From CAZUCE01 sp964619265 (GTDB lineage: Bacteria; Planctomycetota; UBA1135; GCA-002686595): DNA of 64,000 nt. The translations under genes and the position numbers were made by a program. Below are positions 26,015 through 34,556 of this stretch, one piece after another. The notes below the pieces were generated by a model. It had not been told where the DNA came from. It worked only from the letters and a program-made list of their open reading frames with translations, and made no database searches. Numbering within the stretch: position 1 is the first letter of the stretch; every line of letters begins with the position of its first letter. Location: NCBI GenBank assembly GCA_964619265.1, contig CAZUCE010000008.1, forward strand, positions 73,661-137,660, given 5' to 3'.

Positions 26015-27250
26015 TCAGGCTTCCTCGAAGGGAGTGGGGTCTACGGAAACCGAACCGCCCTCGCGCAGGGCCTGCGCGGCCGCTGCGACCACCGCCACCG
26101 CGCGCGCCCCCTCGGCCGCATCGCACTCGACGCCCGTTCCCTCGGCGCAGCTCTTCAGGAAATCCGCGACTCCGTAGTACAGCGGGGGATGCTCCAGCCC
26201 CACGCCGTCTTTCAGCTTGTCCTGTTTCGCCAGCTTCGTTGCATCGGCGATCAGCGTGATGCCCTGTTCGTTGTGGAAGCTCTGGCGGTTCGCGTAGACC
26301 TCCCAGCCCTGGGTGGGGGCATCGGGCTCCTTGAACATCCAGCCGGCGTTCCAAGCCAGCTTCATCGCCCCGAGCGTGCCATGCAGAGTTTCGTAGTCGC
26401 CGCCGTAGGAGTTCGCTAGGGTCGCTTCGAAGAAGCAGGCCGAGCCATCTTCGAATTCGAACAAACACTGCTCGGTGTCGGGAAGCTCGCGTCCGTCCTC
26501 GTGCAGGCGCAGCGCCCCCAGACCGCGGACCGACTTCGGATACGCGCCCGCGAACCAGTGGATCACGTCGAGTTGATGCACGCCGAGTTCACCGACCAAT
26601 CCGAGTGAGACTTCCGGATCTAGCTTCCAGTTGAGCGCTTTGTCGCTGGCTGCATCGCTGGCCGGCACGCGCCACTTGTTCTTGCGGTGCGACTGCGCGC
26701 GATAGGAAACCGCGTCGCCGATCGAACCGGTCCGGAAGAACTTGTAGGCCAGTTTGTAAATCGGGTCCACACGCCCGAGGCTGCCGACCTGAAACACGCG
26801 ATCGCTGGCGCGGGCCTGATCGCGCAGGGCGAGCGCGTCCGCGACTGTAGAAGCCAGCGGCGCTTCGCAGTACACGTGGCGGCCGGCTTCCAGCGCGGCA
26901 CCGGCGACTTCCCGGTGGGTATGGGTCGGCGTGGCGACGAATACCGCCTGGACCTCGGGGTGGGCCGCGTAGAGTTCTTTCGAGGTGGCGTAGCCCTTTG
27001 CGTCGCGCACTCGCCGCAGCCCCGACGAGAGTCGAGAGTCTTGGTTGTCGCACAAGGCGACCACGACAACGTCCTCAAACTTGGCTAGCTCGGCGAGCAG
27101 TGCGCGCGCTTGGCGGCCGCAGCCGATCACGGCCACTGGGAACGGAGCTCCGAGCCGCGGCGCGGCGAAGCTAACTCCCGGCGCAAGCGCGAAGCCGGCG
27201 GCGCCGCCGAGGGTGGCTTTCAAGAAGTCGCGACGGTGGGGTCCGAGCAT
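26015..27250 (-). CDS. Tat-exported Gfo/Idh/MocA oxidoreductase with altered EKP motif
   Basis: A twin-arginine signal (HRRDFLKATLGGAAGFALAPG) precedes a Rossmann domain (VAVIGCGRQARALL) and a C-terminal Gfo/Idh fold with GELGVHQLDVIHWF. The family's EKP motif reads YCEAPLA, so the usual catalytic lysine is Ala. It may be non-catalytic or use another residue. Such exported enzymes typically act on sugars. Its start overlaps the ApbE gene by 31 bases. Confidence 0.78.
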   Translation of the reverse strand: MLGPHRRDFLKATLGGAAGFALAPGVSFAAPRLGAPFPVAVIGCGRQARALLAELAKFEDVVVVALCDNQDSRLSSGLRRVRDAKGYATSKELYAAHPEVQAVFVATPTHTHREVAGAALEAGRHVYCEAPLASTVADALALRDQARASDRVFQVGSLGRVDPIYKLAYKFFRTGSIGDAVSYRAQSHRKNKWRVPASDAASDKALNWKLDPEVSLGLVGELGVHQLDVIHWFAGAYPKSVRGLGALRLHEDGRELPDTEQCLFEFEDGSACFFEATLANSYGGDYETLHGTLGAMKLAWNAGWMFKEPDAPTQGWEVYANRQSFHNEQGITLIADATKLAKQDKLKDGVGLEHPPLYYGVADFLKSCAEGTGVECDAAEGARAVAVVAAAAQALREGGSVSVDPTPFEEA

Positions 27251-28068
27251 GGGGCTTCCGAGGGAGAAAGGGCCGGGAAGTGGAGCTCGATGCCGTGGGC
27301 ATCGAGCAGGGAGGAACAGGGCCTGGCCGGAGCCAGCGCCAGGGCTGCGGTCGACCAGGCGTCGCAGAGCAGTCCGCTCGGGCCAAGCGCGACCACGGGG
27401 GTGTCGAAGGCAGCGGGCTGTCCCCTGCGGCCGTCGGTGACGTGATAGGAGGGCGGCGCGGCGCTTGCGTCCGGTGAGTCTTGACGGCTTTGGGCTGAAA
27501 CCGACAGAGCGCAGTCTTCGAGTTCGAAGGTGATTCCTGAGTTGGTCGAGCCCAGTGCGACGCGGAAGGGGCCACCCAGCGCAAGGATCGTGCTCGTGCC
27601 GCCGTGCAGCAGAGCGCGTTCGATACCGGCGCCGCGCAGGACGCGCGCGGCTAGATCGAGAGCGTGTCCCTTGGCGATCGCACCCAAGTCGATGGGCGGC
27701 TCGGCTACACGGGATCGGAGTCGATCGCCGCGGAGTTCGAGCACCCCCGATTGTTCGTGCGTGGGCGAGAAGGCGCCTTGAGTACCGCGCTCGATTTCGA
27801 GAGCCGTCTGAAACAGCTCCACCTGATCGAGGTCGAGCAGCGCGGGCACTTTGGCGCAGGTGCGGCGCAGATGGCTCACCCAGCTCGCCCGCTCAAATCT
27901 GGATAGCCGGGCGTGGGCCAGCTCGATCTCCTCGAGCGCTTCCTCGGCGGCGGGCCCGGCGTCGAACGGGGCTTCGAGCACCAACTCGAAACGCGTCGCC
28001 ATGGCATACACGGCGAAGCGCTGCAGCTCTCCTCGCAGGAGGAGGGGCCGTTCCGGGCTGCCCGTCAA
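27220..28068 (-). CDS. ApbE-type FAD:protein FMN transferase
   Basis: The 282-residue protein has ApbE blocks: AMATRFELVLEAPF, LSRFERASWVSHL, IDLGAIAKGHALDLAA, LLHGGTSTILALGG and VVALGPSGLLCDAWSTAALAL. ApbE attaches FMN covalently to a Ser/Thr of target flavoproteins. I pick TTG at 28068, which overlaps the upstream TGA as TTGA; the ATG at 28002 would cut into the conserved N-terminus. No signal peptide is evident, unlike the second ApbE at 34557. Confidence 0.8.
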   Translation of the reverse strand: MTGSPERPLLLRGELQRFAVYAMATRFELVLEAPFDAGPAAEEALEEIELAHARLSRFERASWVSHLRRTCAKVPALLDLDQVELFQTALEIERGTQGAFSPTHEQSGVLELRGDRLRSRVAEPPIDLGAIAKGHALDLAARVLRGAGIERALLHGGTSTILALGGPFRVALGSTNSGITFELEDCALSVSAQSRQDSPDASAAPPSYHVTDGRRGQPAAFDTPVVALGPSGLLCDAWSTAALALAPARPCSSLLDAHGIELHFPALSPSEAPCSDPTVATS

Positions 28069-29417
28069 GCGGGAAAAATGCGGCCTTCGGCGGCGTCGAA
28101 CCGGTAGGCCTTGCCGTCCCACAAAGAGCGCGTCGCCAACTCAACCGCGACCATGTGGTGAACGCCCAGGTCGACCTTCGAACGGTTTGGCTTGCGGGTG
28201 CGCACGCAGTCGAGCCAATCCGCGCGCAGGGCGTCCTGCCAGTCCATGGTCTCGCAGTCGATCTCCTGGGGGTCGACGTCGTCCACGAAAGGGGATTGGG
28301 GACGCAGCACCACCTTGGCGTCGTTGCCGAGCAGCAAATCGGCTTCGTGCCCGCGAACGATCGTCTCCAGCCCACGATCGTTGCTGGTCGAGCCCGCTAC
28401 GATCATCGTGTGCCCATTCGCGTTGCGGTCGTCGCCGAACTCGACCGACAGAAACACCTGGTCATGATTTTCCATGGCGCGGTCGACGTAGTGTCCGCCC
28501 GAAGCGGTCACCCGGGTCGGCGCGCCCAGATCCAGCGCGTAGATCAGGGGCGTCATCTGGTGCACCAAAAGGTCTCCCAGGATGCCGGTCGACCAGGTGC
28601 GATAGCGGCGCCAACGGTGAAACACCTCCGTGTCAAACGGGTGCTCGCCTTCGGTTCCGCACCAGGCCTGCCAATCGGTGTTCGTTTCATCGACTCCTTC
28701 TTCAATCTCATACAACCACTCGCCATCGCGGTTGTTCCGGCAGTAGGAGGTCTGGCTGAGCGTCGGGTACCCGATCGCTCCGGAGCGAATCAACTCACGA
28801 GCCTTCTCGTGGTTGGTTTTCATCATGAACTGCGTGCCGATCTGACAAATCTGCGTGCCCGCCTCGACCTGCTGCTGCATCCAAAGCGCATCGACCAAGT
28901 GCCGCGTCATCGGCTTTTCGACGTAGACGTCCTTACCGGCCTGCATGGCTTCGACGGCCATCGGCGCGTGCCAGTGCTCCGGCGTGGCGATCAGCACGGC
29001 GTGAAGGTCGTCGCGCGCGATCAGCTCGCGCCAGTTTTTGGTCGCCGTGCAGGCGACGCCCGGCTGGCGCTCGGCCACTTTTGCGGCGGCGCGGTCGAGG
29101 CGCGGGCCGCACACATCGGCTAGGCCAATCACGTTCAAGTTCTCGCGGCCTTCGTCGCGCATGCGCAGGAGCCCGTCGAGGTGCCCGCCGCCCATGCCGC
29201 CGGTGCCGAGGATTGCGACGCCGATCGGCTGATCGGGACGGAGCGAGTTCGGGGCTACCCCGGAGACGACCGGCCGCGAACGGCCGTCCTGCCCGAGCGC
29301 GCCGGTGGAGGCGCACCCAACCGACAGGGCTCCCGCGGCAGCTGCGGAGGCTCCGAGGAAACGGCGGCGGGCGGGGTCGAAAGGCGGGGGAGAGAGGGGG
29401 GGAGTCATAGGCGCCAT
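28065..29417 (-). CDS. Tat-exported Gfo/Idh/MocA oxidoreductase
   Basis: The 450-residue protein has a Tat signal (ARRRFLGASAAAAGALSVGC), a Rossmann motif (VAILGTGGMGGGHLDGLL), ATPEHWHAPMAVEAMQAGKD and the standard catalytic VEKPMTRH. The C-terminal domain includes ILGDLLVHQMTPLIYAL. It resembles the large planctomycete set of exported sugar dehydrogenases. It overlaps ApbE by four bases. The gap upstream is 92 bases. Confidence 0.85.
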   Translation of the reverse strand: MAPMTPPLSPPPFDPARRRFLGASAAAAGALSVGCASTGALGQDGRSRPVVSGVAPNSLRPDQPIGVAILGTGGMGGGHLDGLLRMRDEGRENLNVIGLADVCGPRLDRAAAKVAERQPGVACTATKNWRELIARDDLHAVLIATPEHWHAPMAVEAMQAGKDVYVEKPMTRHLVDALWMQQQVEAGTQICQIGTQFMMKTNHEKARELIRSGAIGYPTLSQTSYCRNNRDGEWLYEIEEGVDETNTDWQAWCGTEGEHPFDTEVFHRWRRYRTWSTGILGDLLVHQMTPLIYALDLGAPTRVTASGGHYVDRAMENHDQVFLSVEFGDDRNANGHTMIVAGSTSNDRGLETIVRGHEADLLLGNDAKVVLRPQSPFVDDVDPQEIDCETMDWQDALRADWLDCVRTRKPNRSKVDLGVHHMVAVELATRSLWDGKAYRFDAAEGRIFPA

Positions 29418-29509
29418 CCTAGCGCCAGGGGTCTATCGGCCCCGCTGGCTGGCCCCGCTGACTGGCCCAGAGACGTCTGCTCTCGCCGCTTGATCCCGGC
29501 ATGGACTCC

Positions 29510-30643
29510 TCAGCGCGGCAGAGCTCGGATTCGCTCGCGTTCGGCATGGGCCCGATCGGCCAGGCTCGGAAAGCCTGGGAGATCGCGCCAATTGATCGGC
29601 GAACGGGTTTCCAGGCGAAGCCGACCGCGCAGACCGGGCAGGAACTCGGCCACCGAGTTCCCCTCTGGCGCGTGATCTTCGTAGAGCTCGAGCAGGGACT
29701 CGATCAGCTTGGGTTCCCACAGGGCTCGCTCGAGGAAAGCGCGTTCGTGCCGTTGGAGCAGCTCGCTCAAGGACCACTGGCCCTCCGGCAGATCGGCCAG
29801 GGCGAGGACCGTTTCCGGTTGGAGGGTCGATTCACCGCGGGCCGTCGCTTGCTGGCAGGCCGCCAGCAGTCCGCTCAGGCCGTGGCGATCAAGGATGCGC
29901 TCCGCCAGCAAAAAACCGACCGCGTAGGCGTGGGAGACCCCGTCGGACGAAAGACCTGGCCAAGGGGTCCGTTCAGGGAGCTGCAGGACTTCGGTCACAT
30001 CCAACCGCGGACCCAGATCGCCTTTGACGTCCCGGAGCCAGCGCAATCCAAAACCCTGTCCCCGCGAGGGCCAGACCAGGCTGTGCACGTCGAGGGCCGC
30101 GCCGAGCTGGCGCTTTCGCAAGCAGGCCAGATGGCGCACCGGACCGTCGTCGTCGGGAAAGCGCTGAAAGGAAAGCCAATCGCACAGCCCTTCTTCCAGT
30201 GCGGAGGGCAGCGGATCCCAGTCTGGCCCGAGCAGAGCGTGGGCGAGCTCGTGGGTGACGACGCGGTCTTCGGCGCGAGCTAGCAACAGGACCCGGGTGC
30301 GATGCCACCAGCTCGGTGTGAAGGTCGCAAGCCATGGCATCTCGCGTCGGTGGGAGGTCAGCCCATCGGCTCCCAGATCGAGCAGGCGTTGGCCCTGTTC
30401 GCCACCGACTCGCCACACTTCAAGCGGACGCGCTATGGTCCCAGGGACGAACGCTAGCAGGTACTCGCGCTCGCGATGGACAAGCTCGGCCAGGCGAGCC
30501 GCATCGGTTGCGCTGTCCGAACGAATCGAGACAACTTCCGAGGGTACCGAGAGCCGAACCGCGAAGCGCGGCGGTGTGCCGCAACCGGCGACCACCAGGG
30601 CCAGCGCCAAAGCGACCGATGGGTACCAGAAGAACCTCTTCAC
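29510..30643 (-). CDS. Lipoprotein with a gluzincin metallopeptidase motif
   Basis: The signal peptide ends in a lipobox (LVVAGCG, Cys21). The zinc motif HELAH (His131, Glu132, His135) is followed by LEEGLCDWL, giving a Glu at 150/151, the layout of gluzincin proteases. No other family is recognised. The anchored protein would face the periplasm or outside. Its ATG overlaps the stop of the disulfide reductase gene (ATGA). Confidence 0.68.
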   Translation of the reverse strand: MKRFFWYPSVALALALVVAGCGTPPRFAVRLSVPSEVVSIRSDSATDAARLAELVHREREYLLAFVPGTIARPLEVWRVGGEQGQRLLDLGADGLTSHRREMPWLATFTPSWWHRTRVLLLARAEDRVVTHELAHALLGPDWDPLPSALEEGLCDWLSFQRFPDDDGPVRHLACLRKRQLGAALDVHSLVWPSRGQGFGLRWLRDVKGDLGPRLDVTEVLQLPERTPWPGLSSDGVSHAYAVGFLLAERILDRHGLSGLLAACQQATARGESTLQPETVLALADLPEGQWSLSELLQRHERAFLERALWEPKLIESLLELYEDHAPEGNSVAEFLPGLRGRLRLETRSPINWRDLPGFPSLADRAHAERERIRALPR

Positions 30644-32070
30644 GCGCGACCTGATTGGTTGCTGAGCTCGCGCGCCATCTCGAGCAGCCCTTCCGCGAGA
30701 GTCGGGTGATACCAGGGCATGTCGAGCATTTCGTGGACCGTCGCGCGGTTCCAGAGCAAGGCCGCGACCACGTGGATCAACTCATCGGCGCGCGGCCCGA
30801 GAATCTGAGCCCCCAGCAGGCGTCCGTTCGTTCGGTCGGCGACCAGTTGCACAAAACCGCCGCCCGGATGCGCATTCATGACGATTCCGCGGCCCTGGTT
30901 GGCCCAGTCTTTGGTGGCCGTGATGGCGTCGAGCCCGGCGGCCCTTGCCTGGGCGGCCCGCAGGCCGGCATCGGCATAGGGGGGATGGGTAAACGTCACC
31001 GCCAGCGGAACGCGATCTTCGAAGGGTTCAAGCGGCTTGCTTTGCCCTAGTTTTTCAAGCTGCCGGGCCACGTGCCGGCCCTGGGCGTTGCCGGTGTGCA
31101 AGAGCAAGCGTTGGCCCGCCGCGTCCCCGGCCGCGAAGATCTTGGGGTTGGTCGTGCGCAGAGCGGGATCGAGCACCGGCTGGCCGCCGGCGACTTCGAC
31201 GCCAGCTCGTTCGAGTCCGAGTCCCTCCAAGTTCGCCACGCGACCGGTGGCCAGCAGGAAGCGCTCGGTCCGGATCTCGTGGGTTTCCCCGTCCGCGATC
31301 ACTCGGTTCACGAAGCCGTTCGGGCCGCTTTGCGCAATCTCCAGCTTGGCCGGGGCTAGCACGCGAACACCCAGGTGTTCCAAGGCCGTCTTCATGCGAG
31401 CGGACAGGTCTGGATCCTCGCCGGCGTTCAGGACCGGCGAACGATTGACCACCGTGACCTCCGTGCCGAGCGCGCTGAAGAATGTGGCGAATTCAAGACC
31501 GATAGCACCCGCTCCAGCGATCAGCAGACTCTTCGGCGCGGACTCCACTTCGAGGGCTTCGTTCGAAGTCCACACCTTGGCTTCAGCGAGTCCGGGGATC
31601 GGCGGCCGGCTTTGCTTTGAACCGGTAGCGATCAAGTAGGCCTTCGCGGTCAATCGCTGCTCGCCGCTGGGGCCGGTCACGAGCACCTCGTCCGGTCCGC
31701 TGAACACGGCTCGCCCGTCGATGACTTCGTAGCCGCCGTTTTCGATCGAGCTGACCTTTCCGCGTTTGAAGCGCGCGACGAGTTGGCGTCTGCGCTCGCT
31801 CATCGCGGGCACGTCGAGCCGGGGCTGGACCGGTTCGATGCCTAGGTCTTCGGCCGCGCGCAACTCGTGGAGCAGATCGCTCGAGTGCAGCAGGGACTTG
31901 GTCGGCATGCAGCCGCGCAGGATGCACAGGCCGCCCAGCTCGCCGTCGTTCACCATCGCGACGCGCTTGGCGCCAAGCTTGACCGCCTCGGCGGCTGCAG
32001 CCGAGCCGGCGCTTCCTCCGCCGAGAACCAGGAAGTCGTAGGTCCGTTCGGCAGAAGGTTGCGAGCTCAT
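30640..32070 (-). CDS. Mercuric-reductase/dihydrolipoamide-dehydrogenase-like flavoprotein
   Basis: The 476-residue protein has an FAD-binding GGGSAGSAAAAEA, the redox disulfide GGLCILRGCMPTK (Cys49, Cys54), an NAD(P) site GAGAIGLEFATFF, GDAAGQRLLLH, and the C-terminal HPTLAE base. It lacks the extra N-terminal mercury domain and the C-terminal vicinal Cys of MerA. It is a cytosolic NAD(P)H-linked disulfide oxidoreductase that might feed electrons to the membrane protein next door. ATG 32070 overlaps that gene's TGA (ATGA). Confidence 0.85.
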   Translation of the reverse strand: MSSQPSAERTYDFLVLGGGSAGSAAAAEAVKLGAKRVAMVNDGELGGLCILRGCMPTKSLLHSSDLLHELRAAEDLGIEPVQPRLDVPAMSERRRQLVARFKRGKVSSIENGGYEVIDGRAVFSGPDEVLVTGPSGEQRLTAKAYLIATGSKQSRPPIPGLAEAKVWTSNEALEVESAPKSLLIAGAGAIGLEFATFFSALGTEVTVVNRSPVLNAGEDPDLSARMKTALEHLGVRVLAPAKLEIAQSGPNGFVNRVIADGETHEIRTERFLLATGRVANLEGLGLERAGVEVAGGQPVLDPALRTTNPKIFAAGDAAGQRLLLHTGNAQGRHVARQLEKLGQSKPLEPFEDRVPLAVTFTHPPYADAGLRAAQARAAGLDAITATKDWANQGRGIVMNAHPGGGFVQLVADRTNGRLLGAQILGPRADELIHVVAALLWNRATVHEMLDMPWYHPTLAEGLLEMARELSNQSGRA

Positions 32071-32555
32071 TTCGAGGGTGGGTCGTCGGGGAAGGTCAGG
32101 GAGGAGTCCGGCCGGGGAGATCCCGGTGGCTTGATTCCCGGCCGGTGGGCCCCGATCAGGTGGGCGGCGAACAGGAGCGTCCAGGCTACCGAGCTGATCA
32201 GGTGAACGGCGATCCACAGCCTACGGGTCTGGTTCGAGGCCGAGACCTGCAACAGATAGCCCGAGGCGATCATGGGCAACAGGGACCAAAACAGCCCGAG
32301 GCCGCTCGTGCGCAGGTCGCGGTAGCGCCCGACCACCCGGGGCCATACGTGGCTGGGGAAGATCCACCCCAGGTAGAACACAAACACCGGCGCCACCAAC
32401 ACGTGGGCGTGTTGCAACTTGGGCGCGAGGGGATGATTGAGCGCCGCGAAGTCGTCGGCCGGCTCGTAGGTATAGAGGGCGAAGCCGAGCAAGACGCCGG
32501 TCACGACGATGGCCAAGCTAGAGAGCTTGACCGCGCGAGCTGCTGCGGGGGTCAC
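32067..32555 (-). CDS. Cytochrome-b-like membrane protein
   Basis: The 162-residue protein has about four helices with paired histidines: HAH (49, 51), His69 in one half, and His118, His132 and His137 in the other. This spacing fits di-heme b-type cytochromes that move electrons across the membrane. I do not recognise an exact family. It lies between the FMN protein and the disulfide reductase, overlapping each by four bases. Confidence 0.6.
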   Translation of the reverse strand: MTPAAARAVKLSSLAIVVTGVLLGFALYTYEPADDFAALNHPLAPKLQHAHVLVAPVFVFYLGWIFPSHVWPRVVGRYRDLRTSGLGLFWSLLPMIASGYLLQVSASNQTRRLWIAVHLISSVAWTLLFAAHLIGAHRPGIKPPGSPRPDSSLTFPDDPPSK

Positions 32556-33259
32556 CGGGGCAGCCGATGGCCCGCGGGCGGTTGGGGCGTCGGTTTAGGC
32601 CGGGGGGACGGCTCCGGGACGGGCTCCGGAAGCGGATCTGGAACAGGTTCCGGAACGGGCTCCGGAACAGGCACAGGCTGGGGCGCGGGCGCGGGCTCCG
32701 GGTACAGCTCGTCGTGCAGGGCCAGGACGCGGCGCGCGTTGTCGAGCGTCGCGTGGCAGGTCAGCGACGAGCCGGACACGCCTCGGATCGACCTGCCGAT
32801 GCGCAGGTCGTCGTCGAGGCGCTTGCCCTGGAACTGGGCGAAGAACCCAGGCCGCGGGCAGTAGCGTTCCGGCTCGCGAAACGCGAGCACCTCGACGCGC
32901 TCGATGCGGCGCTCGTCGTCGACCACGAACATCAGCGTCTCCGACATGGACCGAACCCGGTGCGTGTCGAAATAGGCCACACCGATCAGATTTCCGTCCG
33001 CATCGCGCGCCTCGTAGGGACGCGCGATTTTTGAAGGCAAGCTCGAGCCAGCGCGCCGCTCGACGCGCTCGCTTTGCTCCTCGGTGAGGTAGCTCGTCTT
33101 CTTTTGGACCTCCGCTTCGTCAAAGGCCAGTAGCAAAGCCTCGTCGACCGTCAGCCTGACGCCGTCCTCGTCCACTGGCGTGGCGACGAGCGCGGCGGCG
33201 AACGAGGGACTCGAGAGACCGAGCGCTACCGTCAGCAGGAGGGAAATCTGTCGGAACAT
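32552..33259 (-). CDS. Exported FMN-binding-domain protein with Pro-rich tail
   Basis: The 235-residue protein has a signal peptide (LTVALGLSSPSFAA) and an FMN-binding domain ending in VSGSSLTCHATLDNA. By analogy with NqrC/RnfG the SGSSLT motif is the ApbE flavinylation site, with Thr167 as the likely attachment residue. The domain includes GVAYFDTH and LAFREPERY. The tail, residues about 190-235, is repeated Pro-Glu/Val-Pro units, a possible flexible linker. Genes for ApbE and a porin lie just upstream. Confidence 0.75.
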   Translation of the reverse strand: MFRQISLLLTVALGLSSPSFAAALVATPVDEDGVRLTVDEALLLAFDEAEVQKKTSYLTEEQSERVERRAGSSLPSKIARPYEARDADGNLIGVAYFDTHRVRSMSETLMFVVDDERRIERVEVLAFREPERYCPRPGFFAQFQGKRLDDDLRIGRSIRGVSGSSLTCHATLDNARRVLALHDELYPEPAPAPQPVPVPEPVPEPVPDPLPEPVPEPSPRPKPTPQPPAGHRLPR

Positions 33260-33271
33260 CGGAGGGAGGGA

Positions 33272-34549
33272 TCAGAAGACGTAGCCGACGGACATCCGGA
33301 ACAGGTCCCGGCCGGTGCCTGATCCGTTGTCGGCATCGACGTAGTCAGCTTTGAGAGCAACCCGGGGAATCGGGTTCCAGTTGATACCGTAAACCCAAAG
33401 TTCCTGATCGTTGGCGGGGTTGGCCGAGAAACCGTCCGGGACGTCGGCTTGGGTGTCGAAGTTCTCGTAGCGTACGAAAGGCGAAAGCTCGCCGGAAACC
33501 GCGCCGCCCATGTGGCGCGCGATGTCGTAGCCGACCTCCAGGTAGTAGCCCTCCTGCTCTTCACCGACCGATTCGTCGCCCACGAAGCCCTGGGCGGCGT
33601 TCAATTGTTCGACATCGTCGATTTCGCCCAAGACACCGAGCACGCGGGTGCGGAACCCCTTGTAGCGCCAGTCCGCGTGGGCTTCGAGCAGGGTCACGGA
33701 GGTGGTCCCAAAGCCGGCGTTGTCCTGGCCCGAGCCACCGTGATAGCCGGAGACTCCGGCGATCAGGCCTTCCTGCCCGACGTAGTCGAAGCGAGCTGTG
33801 AGGGCCAAATCGTCCGCCTTGGCTTGCCCGCCACTTTGGCGTCCGCCCCGCACACCCGTGTCGTCGAATCCTGCCGCATCGAAGCCGTTGACCACGTAGG
33901 CCCGCCAACTCCAATTGTCGGTCTCGCCGAAGACTCCAGCGCCATTCTCGCGCCAGGTGGACGGGATGATGCGACGCTCTAGCTCGGGGCGGTTGGCACT
34001 CGGGAAGTTGATCGGCTCGTGCAGTTCGTTGGCAAAGCCCACGGGCAGCAGCAAGAGCCCCGCACGCGCGCCGAAGTTCGCGTTGTAGCGATATTCGACG
34101 TACGCGAACTCGACGCTGACCGAACCAGGGGCCTCGTCGCCGGATCCATCGTTGTTGTCCGAGACCGTGGCGTGCTCGAATTCGTACTCGGAGTTGAACA
34201 GCCAGTGTTCGTCGAACTTGTAACCGGCGTACAGAACGCCGCGCAGGAAGTCGGCTTCGTTCGCGGCTCCCTGGCGGTCGGTGTAAAGCAGCTCGCCATA
34301 GCCGCCGATGGAAACGCCTTCGGGGACCCGATAGACGTTCGAAGCGCCGGCTCCAAAACCGTAGCGCGACTCGAACTCCGAATCCTTCACGCCCGGGCCG
34401 AGTCGCATGGTCTCCAGCTCGTCGGAGAGCAGTTCAATGCGGCGCTCGAGCTCGGTAAACCGCTCAAATTCTTGAGCCGGCTCTTGGGCCGGTAGGGCCG
34501 GCAGGACCGACAGGGGCGGAAGGACCGGGAGAACAGTCAGAAACGTCAT
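33272..34549 (-). CDS. Outer-membrane porin-like beta-barrel
   Basis: The 425-residue product has a signal peptide, a short coiled-coil-like segment (FERFTELERRIELLSDELETM), then alternating strands: GGYGELLYTDR, GVLYAGYKFDEHWLFNSEYEFEH, FAYVEYRYNANFGARAGLLLLP. It ends in Phe, as outer-membrane barrels do. It resembles phosphate/carbohydrate-porin-type proteins of the O/P group. I use ATG 34549; the longer frame to 34795 lies inside the ApbE gene. It is separated by seven bases from that gene. Confidence 0.75.
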   Translation of the reverse strand: MTFLTVLPVLPPLSVLPALPAQEPAQEFERFTELERRIELLSDELETMRLGPGVKDSEFESRYGFGAGASNVYRVPEGVSIGGYGELLYTDRQGAANEADFLRGVLYAGYKFDEHWLFNSEYEFEHATVSDNNDGSGDEAPGSVSVEFAYVEYRYNANFGARAGLLLLPVGFANELHEPINFPSANRPELERRIIPSTWRENGAGVFGETDNWSWRAYVVNGFDAAGFDDTGVRGGRQSGGQAKADDLALTARFDYVGQEGLIAGVSGYHGGSGQDNAGFGTTSVTLLEAHADWRYKGFRTRVLGVLGEIDDVEQLNAAQGFVGDESVGEEQEGYYLEVGYDIARHMGGAVSGELSPFVRYENFDTQADVPDGFSANPANDQELWVYGINWNPIPRVALKADYVDADNGSGTGRDLFRMSVGYVF

Positions 34550-34556
34550 GGGGGGA

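Noticed and set aside
27555..29123. 522-residue plus-strand frame
   Set aside because: Antisense to ApbE and a Gfo/Idh gene, with no domain features.
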